Assembly (NCBI GenBank): GCA_905210905.1
Contig: CAJLYQ010000046.1
Location: 1 to 17,033, forward strand
Length of the DNA: 17,033 nucleotides
Reading direction: 5' to 3'
Source of the DNA: an uncultured Christensenella sp.
GTDB lineage: Bacteria > Bacillota > Clostridia > Christensenellales > DTU072
Shown piece after piece: positions 1-7,322 of the stretch (positions within the stretch are counted from its first letter, which is position 1; each line of letters starts with the position of its first letter). Position numbers and translations under genes: made by a program. The notes beneath the pieces were generated by a model. That model was not told the DNA's origin and made no database searches. It saw only the letters and a list, made by a program, of their open reading frames with translations.

Positions 1-16
1 AGATTTAATTTACGGT

Positions 17-22
17 TATAAT
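17..22 (+). promoter_or_regulatory. Putative -10 box for the PadR-type gene
   Basis: A perfect TATAAT lies about 36 bases before the start codon at 59, which would give a leader of roughly 30 bases. The matching -35 box would fall before the first base of the window, so it cannot be checked. A GGAG at 45-48 lies 10 bases before the ATG and is the likely ribosome binding site. Confidence 0.4.
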
Positions 23-58
23 TTAGGTAAAATGAAATTGATTTGGAGATGAACGGGA

Positions 59-1441
59 ATGGACGAACTCGATAACAAGAAAAAACTTGCCGATTCTGAG
101 AATAAGAAAATGTTCCGCTCGCGTTTTGACCTATTCGTTCTGAATGCGCTCGAAGACAATAAAGACGGCGCAAGTTACGGTTACGACGTAATAAATTATA
201 TACAAAATAAGACGAAAGGCCATTACAGAATTAAGACTTTTTCTACGATTTACAATACGCTGAAAAGACTTGAAGAACAAAATTACGTTGTGTCGGGTAA
301 AGGCGACGGCGAAACGAACGGCGCAACGAGAGTTTATTATACTCTTACGCCCGAAGGACGGAATTATCTCGAAGAAAATAAGCAAGAGTATAAGTATATG
401 AGAACTTTGCTCGACAATCTTCTTACCGACGAAGATTTCGATTTGGACAACGAAGAAGCGCCTTTCCGCGCTACAGACTTGAAGCCGTTTACCAAAAGAA
501 ACCGTACCGCTACGGGCGTAGTTTCCGATAACGGCAACGGATTTGATAATATCGATGACGATTCCGTTCCGTCGTATCCGACTGACGAAGATGTATCACC
601 TGCAGTTCAGGAAGTTGCGCCTATTCCGACGGAAACGGTACTGACCGTCGCTCCTCTATCGGATAAGAAACCTTCCGAAAATAATCCGCAACCCGTTGTT
701 CCTCCGAAAAAGAAACCGGTAAGCAACGAATATAAATTGATTTTCGAAAAACTTACCGCTCCGGTGATCAACTCCGCACCGAAAAAGGCGTCGGGAAGCA
801 AGACTACCGCTAAACCTAAAAATAAACCGGTGGTTCGTCCTTCCGTTGCGGAAAGCAATCGGACGGAAAAGAAAGCGACGAAAGAAAACTCTAATGCGGA
901 AGTTGCCGCAACGGTTGCCGTTAACGTGGAAGAAAACAATATCGAAAAATTCAGAAACAGTTTGCGTAGCGAAGGTTATGCGTTAAACACCTATCGCGGC
1001 ATAAAATCCGTTGTTTCCTCGGTAAAATACGTTTACGTCAATAAACTGATGCGCGACGTAGTCGCTTTGTCGGCTTTGTATATGATTATTACTCTGCTCG
1101 TCTTGTACCTGTTGCGTTCTACTTTTGAATTTACGCTGACGGCAATGCTCGTTTGCGGAAGTCTTGCCTTGGCGTGTGCATTAATCGTCGCATTGATATG
1201 GTTCAGAAATCCGGAAAAACGTCGCAAAGATACCGTAAACTTGAAAGTAATCAATGCAATTTGTATAGGTTTCTTCACTGTATTCTTTATGGTAGACCTT
1301 ATCGTGTCCTTACTTATTCCGAACGGAAAAGGGTTGAACTCGCCTTCCGTGTACTCGCCCGTTATCGTGGCGTCCACGTCGGTTTTCTTCGGAATCATTT
1401 TCTCGGTTCTGTATAAATCGGAAAACTACTTTCAAAAATAA
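59..1441 (+). CDS. PadR-family transcriptional regulator with C-terminal membrane domain
   Basis: 460 residues in three parts. Residues about 18-110 form a PadR-type winged helix: the recognition-helix segment FSTIYNTLKRLEEQNYV is at 61-77, followed by the wing and the typical RVYYTLTPEGRNYL at 91-104. Residues about 130-295 are low-complexity, rich in Pro, Lys, Glu, Ser and Thr, and probably disordered. Residues about 335-353, 360-382, 398-421 and 431-452 are four hydrophobic stretches that look like membrane helices, with very short loops between them. Known PadR proteins are usually small soluble dimers of 100-180 residues that repress membrane-transporter or stress genes, often next to a separate membrane partner; here the membrane part is covalently attached. 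That suggests a membrane-anchored one-component sensor, which is an inference; the ligand and targets are unknown. The gene is monocistronic within the window and convergent with rnhA. DNA-binding family: confident. Membrane topology: moderate. Confidence 0.85.
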   Translation: MDELDNKKKLADSENKKMFRSRFDLFVLNALEDNKDGASYGYDVINYIQNKTKGHYRIKTFSTIYNTLKRLEEQNYVVSGKGDGETNGATRVYYTLTPEGRNYLEENKQEYKYMRTLLDNLLTDEDFDLDNEEAPFRATDLKPFTKRNRTATGVVSDNGNGFDNIDDDSVPSYPTDEDVSPAVQEVAPIPTETVLTVAPLSDKKPSENNPQPVVPPKKKPVSNEYKLIFEKLTAPVINSAPKKASGSKTTAKPKNKPVVRPSVAESNRTEKKATKENSNAEVAATVAVNVEENNIEKFRNSLRSEGYALNTYRGIKSVVSSVKYVYVNKLMRDVVALSALYMIITLLVLYLLRSTFEFTLTAMLVCGSLALACALIVALIWFRNPEKRRKDTVNLKVINAICIGFFTVFFMVDLIVSLLIPNGKGLNSPSVYSPVIVASTSVFFGIIFSVLYKSENYFQK

Positions 1442-1463
1442 TCTAAAATTCGATCGATAAAAC

Positions 1464-1493
1464 AAAAAAACCGCTTTTTCAAGCGGTTTTTTT
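1464..1493. terminator. Bidirectional intrinsic terminator between the PadR gene and rnhA
   Basis: CCGCTT (1471-1476) and AAGCGG (1481-1486) form a six-pair core with a four-base loop. It is flanked by seven A on the left (1464-1470) and seven T on the right (1487-1493), which extend the stem and supply a U-tract in either direction. It lies between the convergent stops at 1441 and 1512 and so can end both transcripts. Confidence 0.88.
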
Positions 1494-1511
1494 ATTGAAA
1501 TAATTAAGCAA

Positions 1512-1949
1512 TTACGAAAGTTTTTTAATTTCCGCTCGCGCGAGTTCGTCGCAACGGTTGTTTTTTTCGTTGTCGCTGTGCCCTTTTACTTTTACGAATT
1601 CGACTTTGTGTTTGTTTAGTTCAATAAGCAAGGCTTTCCATAAATCAACGTTCTTTACCGGATCGCCCGAAAGCGTTTTCCAGTTCGAACTCTTCCATTT
1701 ATCTATCCAACCCTTGAAGAAAGGTTCGAGCGAATAGGCGCTGTCGCTATAAACGGTCACTTCGCACGGTTCTTTTAATTGAAGAAGGGCATTTATAATG
1801 GCGAAAAGTTCCATTCTGTTATTCGTTGTGTCGGGATAGCCGCCGGATATCTCCTTTTCTATTCCCTTGTAGATCAAAATCGCCGCCCAACCGCCGGGAC
1901 CCGGATTTCCGCTGCAGGCTCCGTCTGTATATATGTCTACGTGCTTCAT
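1512..1949 (-). CDS. rnhA: Ribonuclease HI
   Basis: 145 residues, close to the 155 of the E. coli enzyme. It cleaves the RNA strand of RNA-DNA hybrids in the cytoplasm (R-loops, primer remnants). The DEDD metal site is complete: Asp9 in YTDGACSGNPGPGG, Glu47 in NRMELFAI, Asp69 in YSDSAY and Asp134 in NRCDELAR, plus the flexible-loop His124 in VKGHSDN. The basic, Trp-rich handle region (residues about 79-92, GWIDKWKSSNWKT) is present, so this is the E. coli-like type rather than a minimal RNase H. Its ATG shares one base with the proC stop (TGATG), so translation is probably coupled to proC. The transcript ends at the bidirectional hairpin just downstream. Confidence 0.96.
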   Translation of the reverse strand: MKHVDIYTDGACSGNPGPGGWAAILIYKGIEKEISGGYPDTTNNRMELFAIINALLQLKEPCEVTVYSDSAYSLEPFFKGWIDKWKSSNWKTLSGDPVKNVDLWKALLIELNKHKVEFVKVKGHSDNEKNNRCDELARAEIKKLS

Positions 1950-2746
1950 CAGGCCTTACTCATCTCCTCGCTACGCTTTCTGCACGCTTCCATTCCTTCC
2001 TGAATAAGATCTTCCAGTCCTTTTTCGCGATAAATTTTAACCGCTTCTATCGTAGTTCCGCCTTTGCTGCATACTTTTTCGGTTAACGAATCTGCTTTTT
2101 CTTCGGAAGATTCGGCAAGCATCGCCGAGCCGATAACAGTCTGAATTGCTAGTTTTTTGCTTTGTTCGTAAGTTAATCCGCCGTTCATTCCGCCTTTGAT
2201 CATTCCGTCAATAAACATATAAACGTAAGCAGGTCCGCTTCCGCTGACGCTGGTAACCGTATCGAACAAACTCTCTTCTACGGGTACGACTTCTCCGCAA
2301 CAGCCGAGCAAACCGAAAACGAAACTCTTGTTCTCTTCGCTTGCCTTGTCGGTGACCACGGCGCAAACCCCTTTTCCTATTTTGCAAGGCGTGTTCGGCA
2401 TAACTCTAGCAATGCCGCAATCCGTACGGAGTTTTTCTCGTATCGTGCCGATCTTAACGCCTGCCATTATGCTGACGATTACGTTGTTTTCGCTTATCGT
2501 AATATCTTTGGAAAGACCGTCAAAATGTTGCGGTTTTATCGCAATCAGTATGTATTCGCAGTTTTTTGCGAGTTCGTTTGCCGAACCGAATACCGTAATA
2601 CCTTTACTTTTTATCTCGTTCCTCTTTTCGTCGGAAACGTCAAAAACAGCAATTTGTTCTTTGTTAAGGTATTTTTTATCGATGACGCAATTTAAAATTG
2701 CTTGTCCCATTACTCCGGCACCGATAATTCCGAGTTTATATGTCAT
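1949..2746 (-). CDS. proC: Pyrroline-5-carboxylate reductase
   Basis: 265 residues, the usual size. It reduces 1-pyrroline-5-carboxylate to L-proline with NAD(P)H, the last step of proline synthesis. The N-terminal Rossmann fold shows GAGVMG at 9-14; the family motifs RVMPNTP (114-120) and SVSGSGPAYVYMFIDGM (166-182) are intact. The C-terminal signature normally reads roughly TSPGGTT; here it is CSKGGTT (226-232), so the usual proline is a lysine while the glycines and threonines are kept. An AGGAG (2753-2757 on the complementary strand) lies six bases before the ATG. I see no convincing promoter of its own on this strand between 2747 and the tRNA, so it may depend on read-through from purB. 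Confidence 0.95.
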   Translation of the reverse strand: MTYKLGIIGAGVMGQAILNCVIDKKYLNKEQIAVFDVSDEKRNEIKSKGITVFGSANELAKNCEYILIAIKPQHFDGLSKDITISENNVIVSIMAGVKIGTIREKLRTDCGIARVMPNTPCKIGKGVCAVVTDKASEENKSFVFGLLGCCGEVVPVEESLFDTVTSVSGSGPAYVYMFIDGMIKGGMNGGLTYEQSKKLAIQTVIGSAMLAESSEEKADSLTEKVCSKGGTTIEAVKIYREKGLEDLIQEGMEACRKRSEEMSKA

Positions 2747-2772
2747 TTTCTGCTCCTATTTAATTTATTTTC

Positions 2773-2801
2773 TTGACTAAATCGGTTTTTTAGGGTATAA
2801 T
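2773..2801 (+). promoter_or_regulatory. Sigma-A promoter for tRNA-Trp
   Basis: TTGACT (2773-2778, five of six matches to consensus) is separated by exactly 17 bases from a perfect TATAAT (2796-2801). Transcription would start near 2808, a few bases before the mature tRNA 5' end at 2816. It is one of the closest-to-consensus promoters in the window, as expected for a stable RNA. Confidence 0.9.
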
Positions 2802-2815
2802 AGTCTTTGTCGTTT

Positions 2816-2890
2816 AGGGGAGTGGCTCAATGGTAGAGCAGCGGTCTCCAAAACCGCTGGTTGCGTGTTCGAATCGCGTCTCCCCTGCCA
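2816..2890 (+). tRNA. trnW: tRNA-Trp (anticodon CCA)
   Basis: A full cloverleaf can be drawn. The acceptor is 2816-2822 with 2880-2886 (seven pairs), discriminator G2887, and an encoded CCA at 2888-2890. The D stem is 2825-2828 with 2836-2839. The anticodon stem GCGGT/ACCGC is 2841-2845 with 2853-2857, and the loop CTCCAAA places CCA at 2848-2850, reading UGG. The T stem is 2863-2867 with 2875-2879 (two G-U pairs) around loop TTCGAAT. It has its own promoter and terminator, so it is a single-gene transcription unit. It lies on the opposite strand to proC and purB on either side. Confidence 0.97.
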
Positions 2891-2932
2891 AATCACCTTT
2901 TTCTCTTTTTAACGGTGGAAGGTGATTTTTTT
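2890..2932 (+). terminator. Intrinsic terminator of the tRNA-Trp unit
   Basis: AAATCACCTT (2890-2899) pairs perfectly with AAGGTGATTT (2919-2928), and the T run continues to 2932. The 19-base loop is long and pyrimidine-rich. The stem starts at the last base of the encoded CCA, and the end of the T run overlaps the purB stop codon (2931-2933, other strand). Read from the purB side the hairpin has only three T after it, so it is probably a poor terminator in that direction. Confidence 0.82.
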
Positions 2933-4361
2933 ATACCGTTATTTTGTTTTCTATCTCCATTTTGTTCTTGTATTTCTTAAAAATGGGACGAAGTTTTTTT
3001 ACGAAGTCCGTTACTTGCTCGGGCGCTCTTCCTATGAATTTGTCGGGTTTCGTGATTTCGTCTATTTTATCCAAAACGCAGGCAAACGCTTCGTCTGATT
3101 TTATTCTCGAGATCAAATCGTTGCTTTTTCCCATCATTTTGACGCGTTTTCCCGCTTCCATTGAATGAATACGGATTCTTTCGTGAAGTTCTTGCCTGTT
3201 TCCGCCGCATTTAACCGCTTCCATAAGTATATTTTCCGTTGCCATAAACGGAAGTTCGTTAAGGACGTGTTTTTTTATTACTTTGGGATAAACGATAAGA
3301 CCGTTTACGATGTTGTAATACAGTTCCAGAATTGCGTCGGCAGACAAAAACGCTTGTCCCATCACTATTCTTCTGTTTGCCGAGTCGTCCAAAGTGCGTT
3401 CAAACCACTGCGTCGACGACGTTATCGCCGTGTTTATGGGCAAAGATATGAGATAACGAGCAATAGAACCTAATCTTTCGCTCCGCATAGGATTCCGTTT
3501 GTACGCCATTGCCGAACTACCGATTTGTTTTTTCTCGAACGGTTCTTCGATCTCTTTCAGATGCTGAAGAATACGAATATCGTTGCTGAATTTGTATCCG
3601 CTTTGCGCAAGCATACTGAGCGTAGAAAGAATGTTGTAGTCCAGTTTTCTTGTGTAAGTTTGCCCGGATACGTCGAACGCTTCCTTAAATCCCATTTTTT
3701 TAACGACTTTTTTCTCTAATTCCTTAATTTTTTTAGAATCGCCGTTAAACAGTTCCATAAAACTTGCTTGCGTTCCGGTCGTTCCTTTGACGCCGCGAAG
3801 TTTAAGAGAATCGATAACGTAAGAAATTTGCTCGAAGTCGAGATATAGATCTTGCAACCATAACGATGCCCTTTTACCTACGGTGACAAGTTGTGCCGGT
3901 TGTAAATGCGTAAACCCGAGCGTAGGCATTTTTCTGTATTTTAACGCAAAATCGGATAGCGTTTTCATTACGCAAACAAGTTTATTGCGTAAAATTTCAA
4001 GGGCGTCCCTATAAACCGCAATATCGGCGTTGTCTGTCACGTAACAACTCGTCGCTCCGAGATGGATTATGGGCGCGGCTTTCGGACATTGTGCACCGTA
4101 TGCGTATATGTGCGCCATAACGTCGTGTCTTACTTCTTTTTCTCTTGCCGCGGCAACGTCGAAATTTATATCGTCGACGTGTGATTTCAGTTCCGCTATT
4201 TGCTCTTCGGTGATGGGTAAGCCGAGTTCTTTTTCGCTTTCGGCAAGCGCAACCCAAAGTTTTCTGAACAAAGTTATTCTTTTTTGTTCGGAAAATGCCT
4301 CGGACATTTCTTTAGACGCATATCTCGTAATTAAAGGATTGTTGTATAAGTTGTAATCCAT
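2931..4361 (-). CDS. purB: Adenylosuccinate lyase
   Basis: 476 residues, matching the longer human-like branch of PurB. It eliminates fumarate from SAICAR and from adenylosuccinate in purine synthesis. Fumarase/aspartase-superfamily features are all visible: RHDVMAHIYAYG around 78-89, GATSCYVTDN at 102-111, the general-acid His152 in GFTHLQPAQ (149-157), and the mobile signature loop GSSAMAYKRNPMRSE at 281-295 with the catalytic serine at 282/283. A GGAG (4367-4370 on the complementary strand) lies five bases before the ATG. The gene follows a hairpin terminator only about 40 bases upstream, and I cannot find a clear promoter in that gap. Transcription may therefore come from terminator read-through or a weak promoter. 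Confidence 0.95.
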   Translation of the reverse strand: MDYNLYNNPLITRYASKEMSEAFSEQKRITLFRKLWVALAESEKELGLPITEEQIAELKSHVDDINFDVAAAREKEVRHDVMAHIYAYGAQCPKAAPIIHLGATSCYVTDNADIAVYRDALEILRNKLVCVMKTLSDFALKYRKMPTLGFTHLQPAQLVTVGKRASLWLQDLYLDFEQISYVIDSLKLRGVKGTTGTQASFMELFNGDSKKIKELEKKVVKKMGFKEAFDVSGQTYTRKLDYNILSTLSMLAQSGYKFSNDIRILQHLKEIEEPFEKKQIGSSAMAYKRNPMRSERLGSIARYLISLPINTAITSSTQWFERTLDDSANRRIVMGQAFLSADAILELYYNIVNGLIVYPKVIKKHVLNELPFMATENILMEAVKCGGNRQELHERIRIHSMEAGKRVKMMGKSNDLISRIKSDEAFACVLDKIDEITKPDKFIGRAPEQVTDFVKKLRPIFKKYKNKMEIENKITV

Positions 4362-4399
4362 TTTCTCTCCGTTTCGGTTATTTTTGCCAGGTTAAATTC

Positions 4400-4428
4400 A
4401 AAAGCCACCCTATTCTCGGGGTGGCTTT
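4400..4428 (-). terminator. Hairpin terminator after ispH-rpsA
   Basis: AAAGCCACCC (4401-4410) and GGGTGGCTTT (4419-4428) form a perfect ten-pair stem with an eight-base loop, beginning about 20 bases after the rpsA stop. In the minus direction the T tract is short (TTTT, then GAATTT), so termination may be incomplete and let RNA polymerase enter purB 40 bases later. Confidence 0.75.
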
Positions 4429-4448
4429 CGCTTTTTTGTAATCAAAAG

Positions 4449-6662
4449 TTAGTCTTCGTTTTTAAGAGAAAGATTTTTGAAAACGTCACCGAGAGTTACG
4501 CCGTGGCTGCCGGAAACGTATTCGCGCGGTTCGCCGTCATCTTCTTTGTTTTCTTTCTTTTTGAACTTTCTGTCTTCTTTCTTGCCCTTAGGAGCATTTT
4601 CTTCTTCGGTTTCGGAAGTAACAGCAGGTTCTTCGGGGAGAAGTTCTTTGATGCTGAGCGTAATTCTTTCTCCGTCGTAAGCCATAACTTTAACCTGTAC
4701 TTCGTCGCCTTCTTTGAGAACTTCGCCGGCGTTTTCGATCCAGCCGTTCTTGATTTGGCTTACGTGTACGAGTCCGTCAATTCCGGGTTCGAGTTCTACG
4801 AACGCTCCGAATTTAACGATTCTTGCAACTTTACCGGTAACGACGCTGCCTACAGGATATTTTTCCTGAGCAATTTCGTAAGGTTTCTTCTGAAGTTGTT
4901 TGTATCCGAGACTGATTTTTCCGGTTTCTCTGTCTGCGCTGAGAACGATAAAATCATAGGTCTTGTTGAGTTCGAGAATTTCCGAAGGATCGGTAACTCT
5001 CTTCTTGCTCCAGGAAAGATCGGTGCAGTGTACGAGTCCGTCCATATATTTAAGGTTAACGAACGCTCCGAAACTTGCAAATCTCTTAACTTTACCGGAA
5101 ACGATTGCTCCTTCGTAGATTCCCGACCAGAATTCGTTTTCTTTTTCCGCTTTTTCTCTTTCGAGAATAACTTTTTGGCTCGCTACGATGCGTTTGCTGT
5201 TACGCGGTTTCTTCGGATTGCCTTCTTCGTCGAGTTCTTCCTTCGGGGGAAGAGCAACCAAACGGAGAGTTTTGTTGGTGTAGTCGGCAAGATTTTTAAC
5301 GAATCCGAGACGAATTTGCGACGCGGGGATAAAAATGCTGTAAGTACCGATTTTACCGATAAGTCCGCCTTTAACTTCTTGCGTGGAACTAAGGGTGAAT
5401 TCTTCGCCGGCAAGGATGCGTTGTACGTGTTCGTCGTCGATTTTCGCGGCGTCGTACGCTTTTTTGCTAAGATTGATCGAATTATTCTTTACTCCGGGTT
5501 CTTTCGGAATGATGATACATTTGATTTCGTCGCCTACTTTGTAGTTGTTTGCGTCGAACGTTCCGTCGATTTCGGCTTCGTCTTTAGAGATAAAACCGCT
5601 ATCGTTTTTTCCGCCGCCTTCGATGGCTACGGAGATACCCGTCGGGTCAACGCTTACTACTTTCGCGGTAATGCGCATACCTTCACGGTAAGTTTTTCCG
5701 CTATATTTCTTCATAGCTTCTGCCATAGTGTGGACTTCTTCGTGATTCGCTTTCTTTTCTTCTTTCACTTCGGAAACCGCTTCGGCAGCAGCGGTGACTT
5801 CTTCTACTTTGACTTCGTCTGTAGTTTTAATTTCGCTCATTATGTAAAAAACCTCCATTATCAACTCTTTCGGAGTTGACGCCCCGGATACTATTCCGAG
5901 GACTTCGTAATTATTTTCTATCTGTACCGTTTTTAAGTCGGTTACATTCTCGATTAGATATGTTTTCGCACATTCTGCGCGGCATATATCGGCAAGTTTT
6001 TGAGTGTTTGCGCTTGTTTTATCGCCTACTACAAGCATTATATCCGCTTGTTCGGCAATGCTTTTTGCCTCACTTTGTCGCCATAATGTAGTATAACAAA
6101 TGCTATCGAAAAACACAACTGTTTTTTTGGAATTTACCGCTATTTTTTTTATTTTTTTTCGTATATCTTCCAGTTTATCGATACTAAAAGTCGTCTGAGA
6201 TACGACGAGATAATCGCCTTCGCGCGAAAAATCTTCTTCGCACGGCTCCGTAACGACTTTGCATTGCGGATAATCTTCGGTTATTCCTTTTATTTCGGCG
6301 TGATTTTTATCGCCTAAAATTATGACGTTATCCCCTTTTTCTATGCTCTGCGTTACGCGCGATTTAACTTTTTTTACGAGCGGACAGGTCGCGTCGATAA
6401 CGGTAACGCCGTTTTTCTCGTATTCGAGTACCTTTTTTTTACTCGCTCCGTGCGCGCTGATAACCACAACGTCGCCTGTATGCGGTTCTTTTTTAAGCAC
6501 GAAAAGTCCTTTTTTTTCGAGATTTTCAACGACTTTTTTGTTGTGTATAAGCGGATGATTCGAGTATGCTCTGCCGAATTCGTCGCACGTCAGCAATGCG
6601 ATCGAAACCGCATTCTTTACGCCGTCGCAAAATCCCGCGTGTTTTGCAAGAATTATCCGCAT
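4449..6662 (-). CDS. ispH-rpsA: 4-hydroxy-3-methylbut-2-enyl diphosphate reductase fused to ribosomal protein S1
   Basis: 737 residues from the ATG at 6662; the open frame runs 25 codons further upstream, but that part only shadows cmk, and MRIILAKHAGFC is the standard IspH start. Residues 1-274 are IspH, which makes IPP and DMAPP in the last MEP-pathway step. The three [4Fe-4S] cysteines are Cys12, Cys93 and Cys189; active-site His40, His71, His121, Glu123 and the SQTT at 155-158 are present. Residues 275-325 are an acidic linker. Four S1/OB RNA-binding repeats follow at about 326-402, 417-505, 515-590 and 602-674, the third and fourth with clear FGAFV cores, then a charged Lys/Glu tail. Such fusions are known in Clostridia. 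It overlaps cmk by 10 bases and lacks a good ribosome binding site, so IspH is probably translated by coupling. S1 may also start internally at 5840 (separate entry). Confidence 0.93.
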   Translation of the reverse strand: MRIILAKHAGFCDGVKNAVSIALLTCDEFGRAYSNHPLIHNKKVVENLEKKGLFVLKKEPHTGDVVVISAHGASKKKVLEYEKNGVTVIDATCPLVKKVKSRVTQSIEKGDNVIILGDKNHAEIKGITEDYPQCKVVTEPCEEDFSREGDYLVVSQTTFSIDKLEDIRKKIKKIAVNSKKTVVFFDSICYTTLWRQSEAKSIAEQADIMLVVGDKTSANTQKLADICRAECAKTYLIENVTDLKTVQIENNYEVLGIVSGASTPKELIMEVFYIMSEIKTTDEVKVEEVTAAAEAVSEVKEEKKANHEEVHTMAEAMKKYSGKTYREGMRITAKVVSVDPTGISVAIEGGGKNDSGFISKDEAEIDGTFDANNYKVGDEIKCIIIPKEPGVKNNSINLSKKAYDAAKIDDEHVQRILAGEEFTLSSTQEVKGGLIGKIGTYSIFIPASQIRLGFVKNLADYTNKTLRLVALPPKEELDEEGNPKKPRNSKRIVASQKVILEREKAEKENEFWSGIYEGAIVSGKVKRFASFGAFVNLKYMDGLVHCTDLSWSKKRVTDPSEILELNKTYDFIVLSADRETGKISLGYKQLQKKPYEIAQEKYPVGSVVTGKVARIVKFGAFVELEPGIDGLVHVSQIKNGWIENAGEVLKEGDEVQVKVMAYDGERITLSIKELLPEEPAVTSETEEENAPKGKKEDRKFKKKENKEDDGEPREYVSGSHGVTLGDVFKNLSLKNED
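5838..5879 (-). promoter_or_regulatory. Internal ribosome binding site, start codon and hairpin at the IspH/S1 junction
   Basis: Inside the fused frame, GGAGG (5856-5852) lies 11 bases before an in-frame ATG (5840-5838) that opens MSEIK, exactly where the IspH domain ends. A separate S1 of 463 residues would result. Just upstream, TCAACTC and GAGTTGA (5879-5873 and 5867-5861) form a perfect seven-pair hairpin with a five-base loop that could gate the site. Between them is a run of six T (5851-5846), and the start is embedded in TAATG (5842-5838): with five T the IspH frame would stop at this TAA, overlapping the S1 ATG. The sites are seen directly; use of the internal start is inferred. Confidence 0.55.
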
Positions 6663-7306
6663 ATTTTTTTTATTGCCGTTTCCGCGACTTCGTCTATCGT
6701 CATAAATGAAGTGTCTATAACCATTGCGTCGTCGCAAATGGTAAGCGGAGCAAAAGACCTGTTTTTGTCCTGTTCGTCCCTTGCTTCCATCTCTTTTTGA
6801 AGTTCTTCTACGCTATGCTCTTCACCCTTTGCCGCAAGTTCCGCCTGTCTGCGTTTTGCTCGGACAAGACTGTTTGCCGTAAGGTAAAATTTGAAATCCG
6901 CGTCGGGTAAAACGTAACTTCCTATATCCCTTCCGTCGAGTACGCAATCGGTTTTCGACGCTATTTCACGTTGCAGTTCGACTAATTTTATTCTTACCGC
7001 GGGGATTTTCGAAACCGTGCTTGCCGCCATCGATATGCGGTTTTCACGAATGAACGGCGTTACGTTTTCGCCGTTAACCGATACCTGTTGTACTCCGTTT
7101 TCTTCCCAAACCGCCATTTCCAAACCTTTCAGCGATTCGATTACGTTTTTTTCGTCGGACGGCAAGACGCCTTTTTCGAGAACGTAATACGCTATGGCGC
7201 GGTACATCGCACCGGTGTCGAGATACGCTATGCCGAGTTTTTGCGCAAGAAACTTCGCTATAGTGCTTTTTCCGCTGCCGCTCGGTCCGTCAATTGCTAT
7301 TTTCAT
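6653..7306 (-). CDS. cmk: Cytidylate kinase
   Basis: 217 residues, the usual size for (d)CMP kinase, which phosphorylates CMP and dCMP with ATP. The Walker A loop GPSGSGKST is at 7-15, DTGAMYRA at 30-37, the CMP-binding GRDIGSYVLPDAD at 125-137, and the lid sequence RDEQDKNRSFAPL at 176-188 with its arginines. The open frame extends 21 codons further upstream, but the ATG at 7306 is preferred: the protein family begins MKIAIDGPSGSGKS, and an AAAGGAG lies seven bases before it. It follows the FAD oxidoreductase by 16 bases, and its last 10 bases overlap the ispH start. The order FAD oxidoreductase / cmk / ispH-rpsA recurs in Clostridia as far as I recall. Confidence 0.96.
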   Translation of the reverse strand: MKIAIDGPSGSGKSTIAKFLAQKLGIAYLDTGAMYRAIAYYVLEKGVLPSDEKNVIESLKGLEMAVWEENGVQQVSVNGENVTPFIRENRISMAASTVSKIPAVRIKLVELQREIASKTDCVLDGRDIGSYVLPDADFKFYLTANSLVRAKRRQAELAAKGEEHSVEELQKEMEARDEQDKNRSFAPLTICDDAMVIDTSFMTIDEVAETAIKKICG

Positions 7307-7322
7307 TCCTTTGCTCCTTTTT

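Noticed and set aside
607..939. A 110-codon open frame opposite the PadR linker region
   Set aside because: The low-complexity linker codons yield a Ser/Thr/Val/Phe-rich antisense frame with no start signal; it is a composition artefact.
4503..5879. A 458-codon open frame on the plus strand, opposite rpsA
   Set aside because: The translation is a Phe/Val/Arg-rich sequence of the kind produced by reading GAA/AAA/GAC-rich coding DNA backwards; rpsA on the other strand has four clear S1 repeats.
6663..6737. A 25-codon N-terminal extension of the ispH-rpsA frame
   Set aside because: It lies wholly inside cmk in another frame, shows no IspH similarity, and IspH proteins begin at MRIILAKHAGFC (6662).
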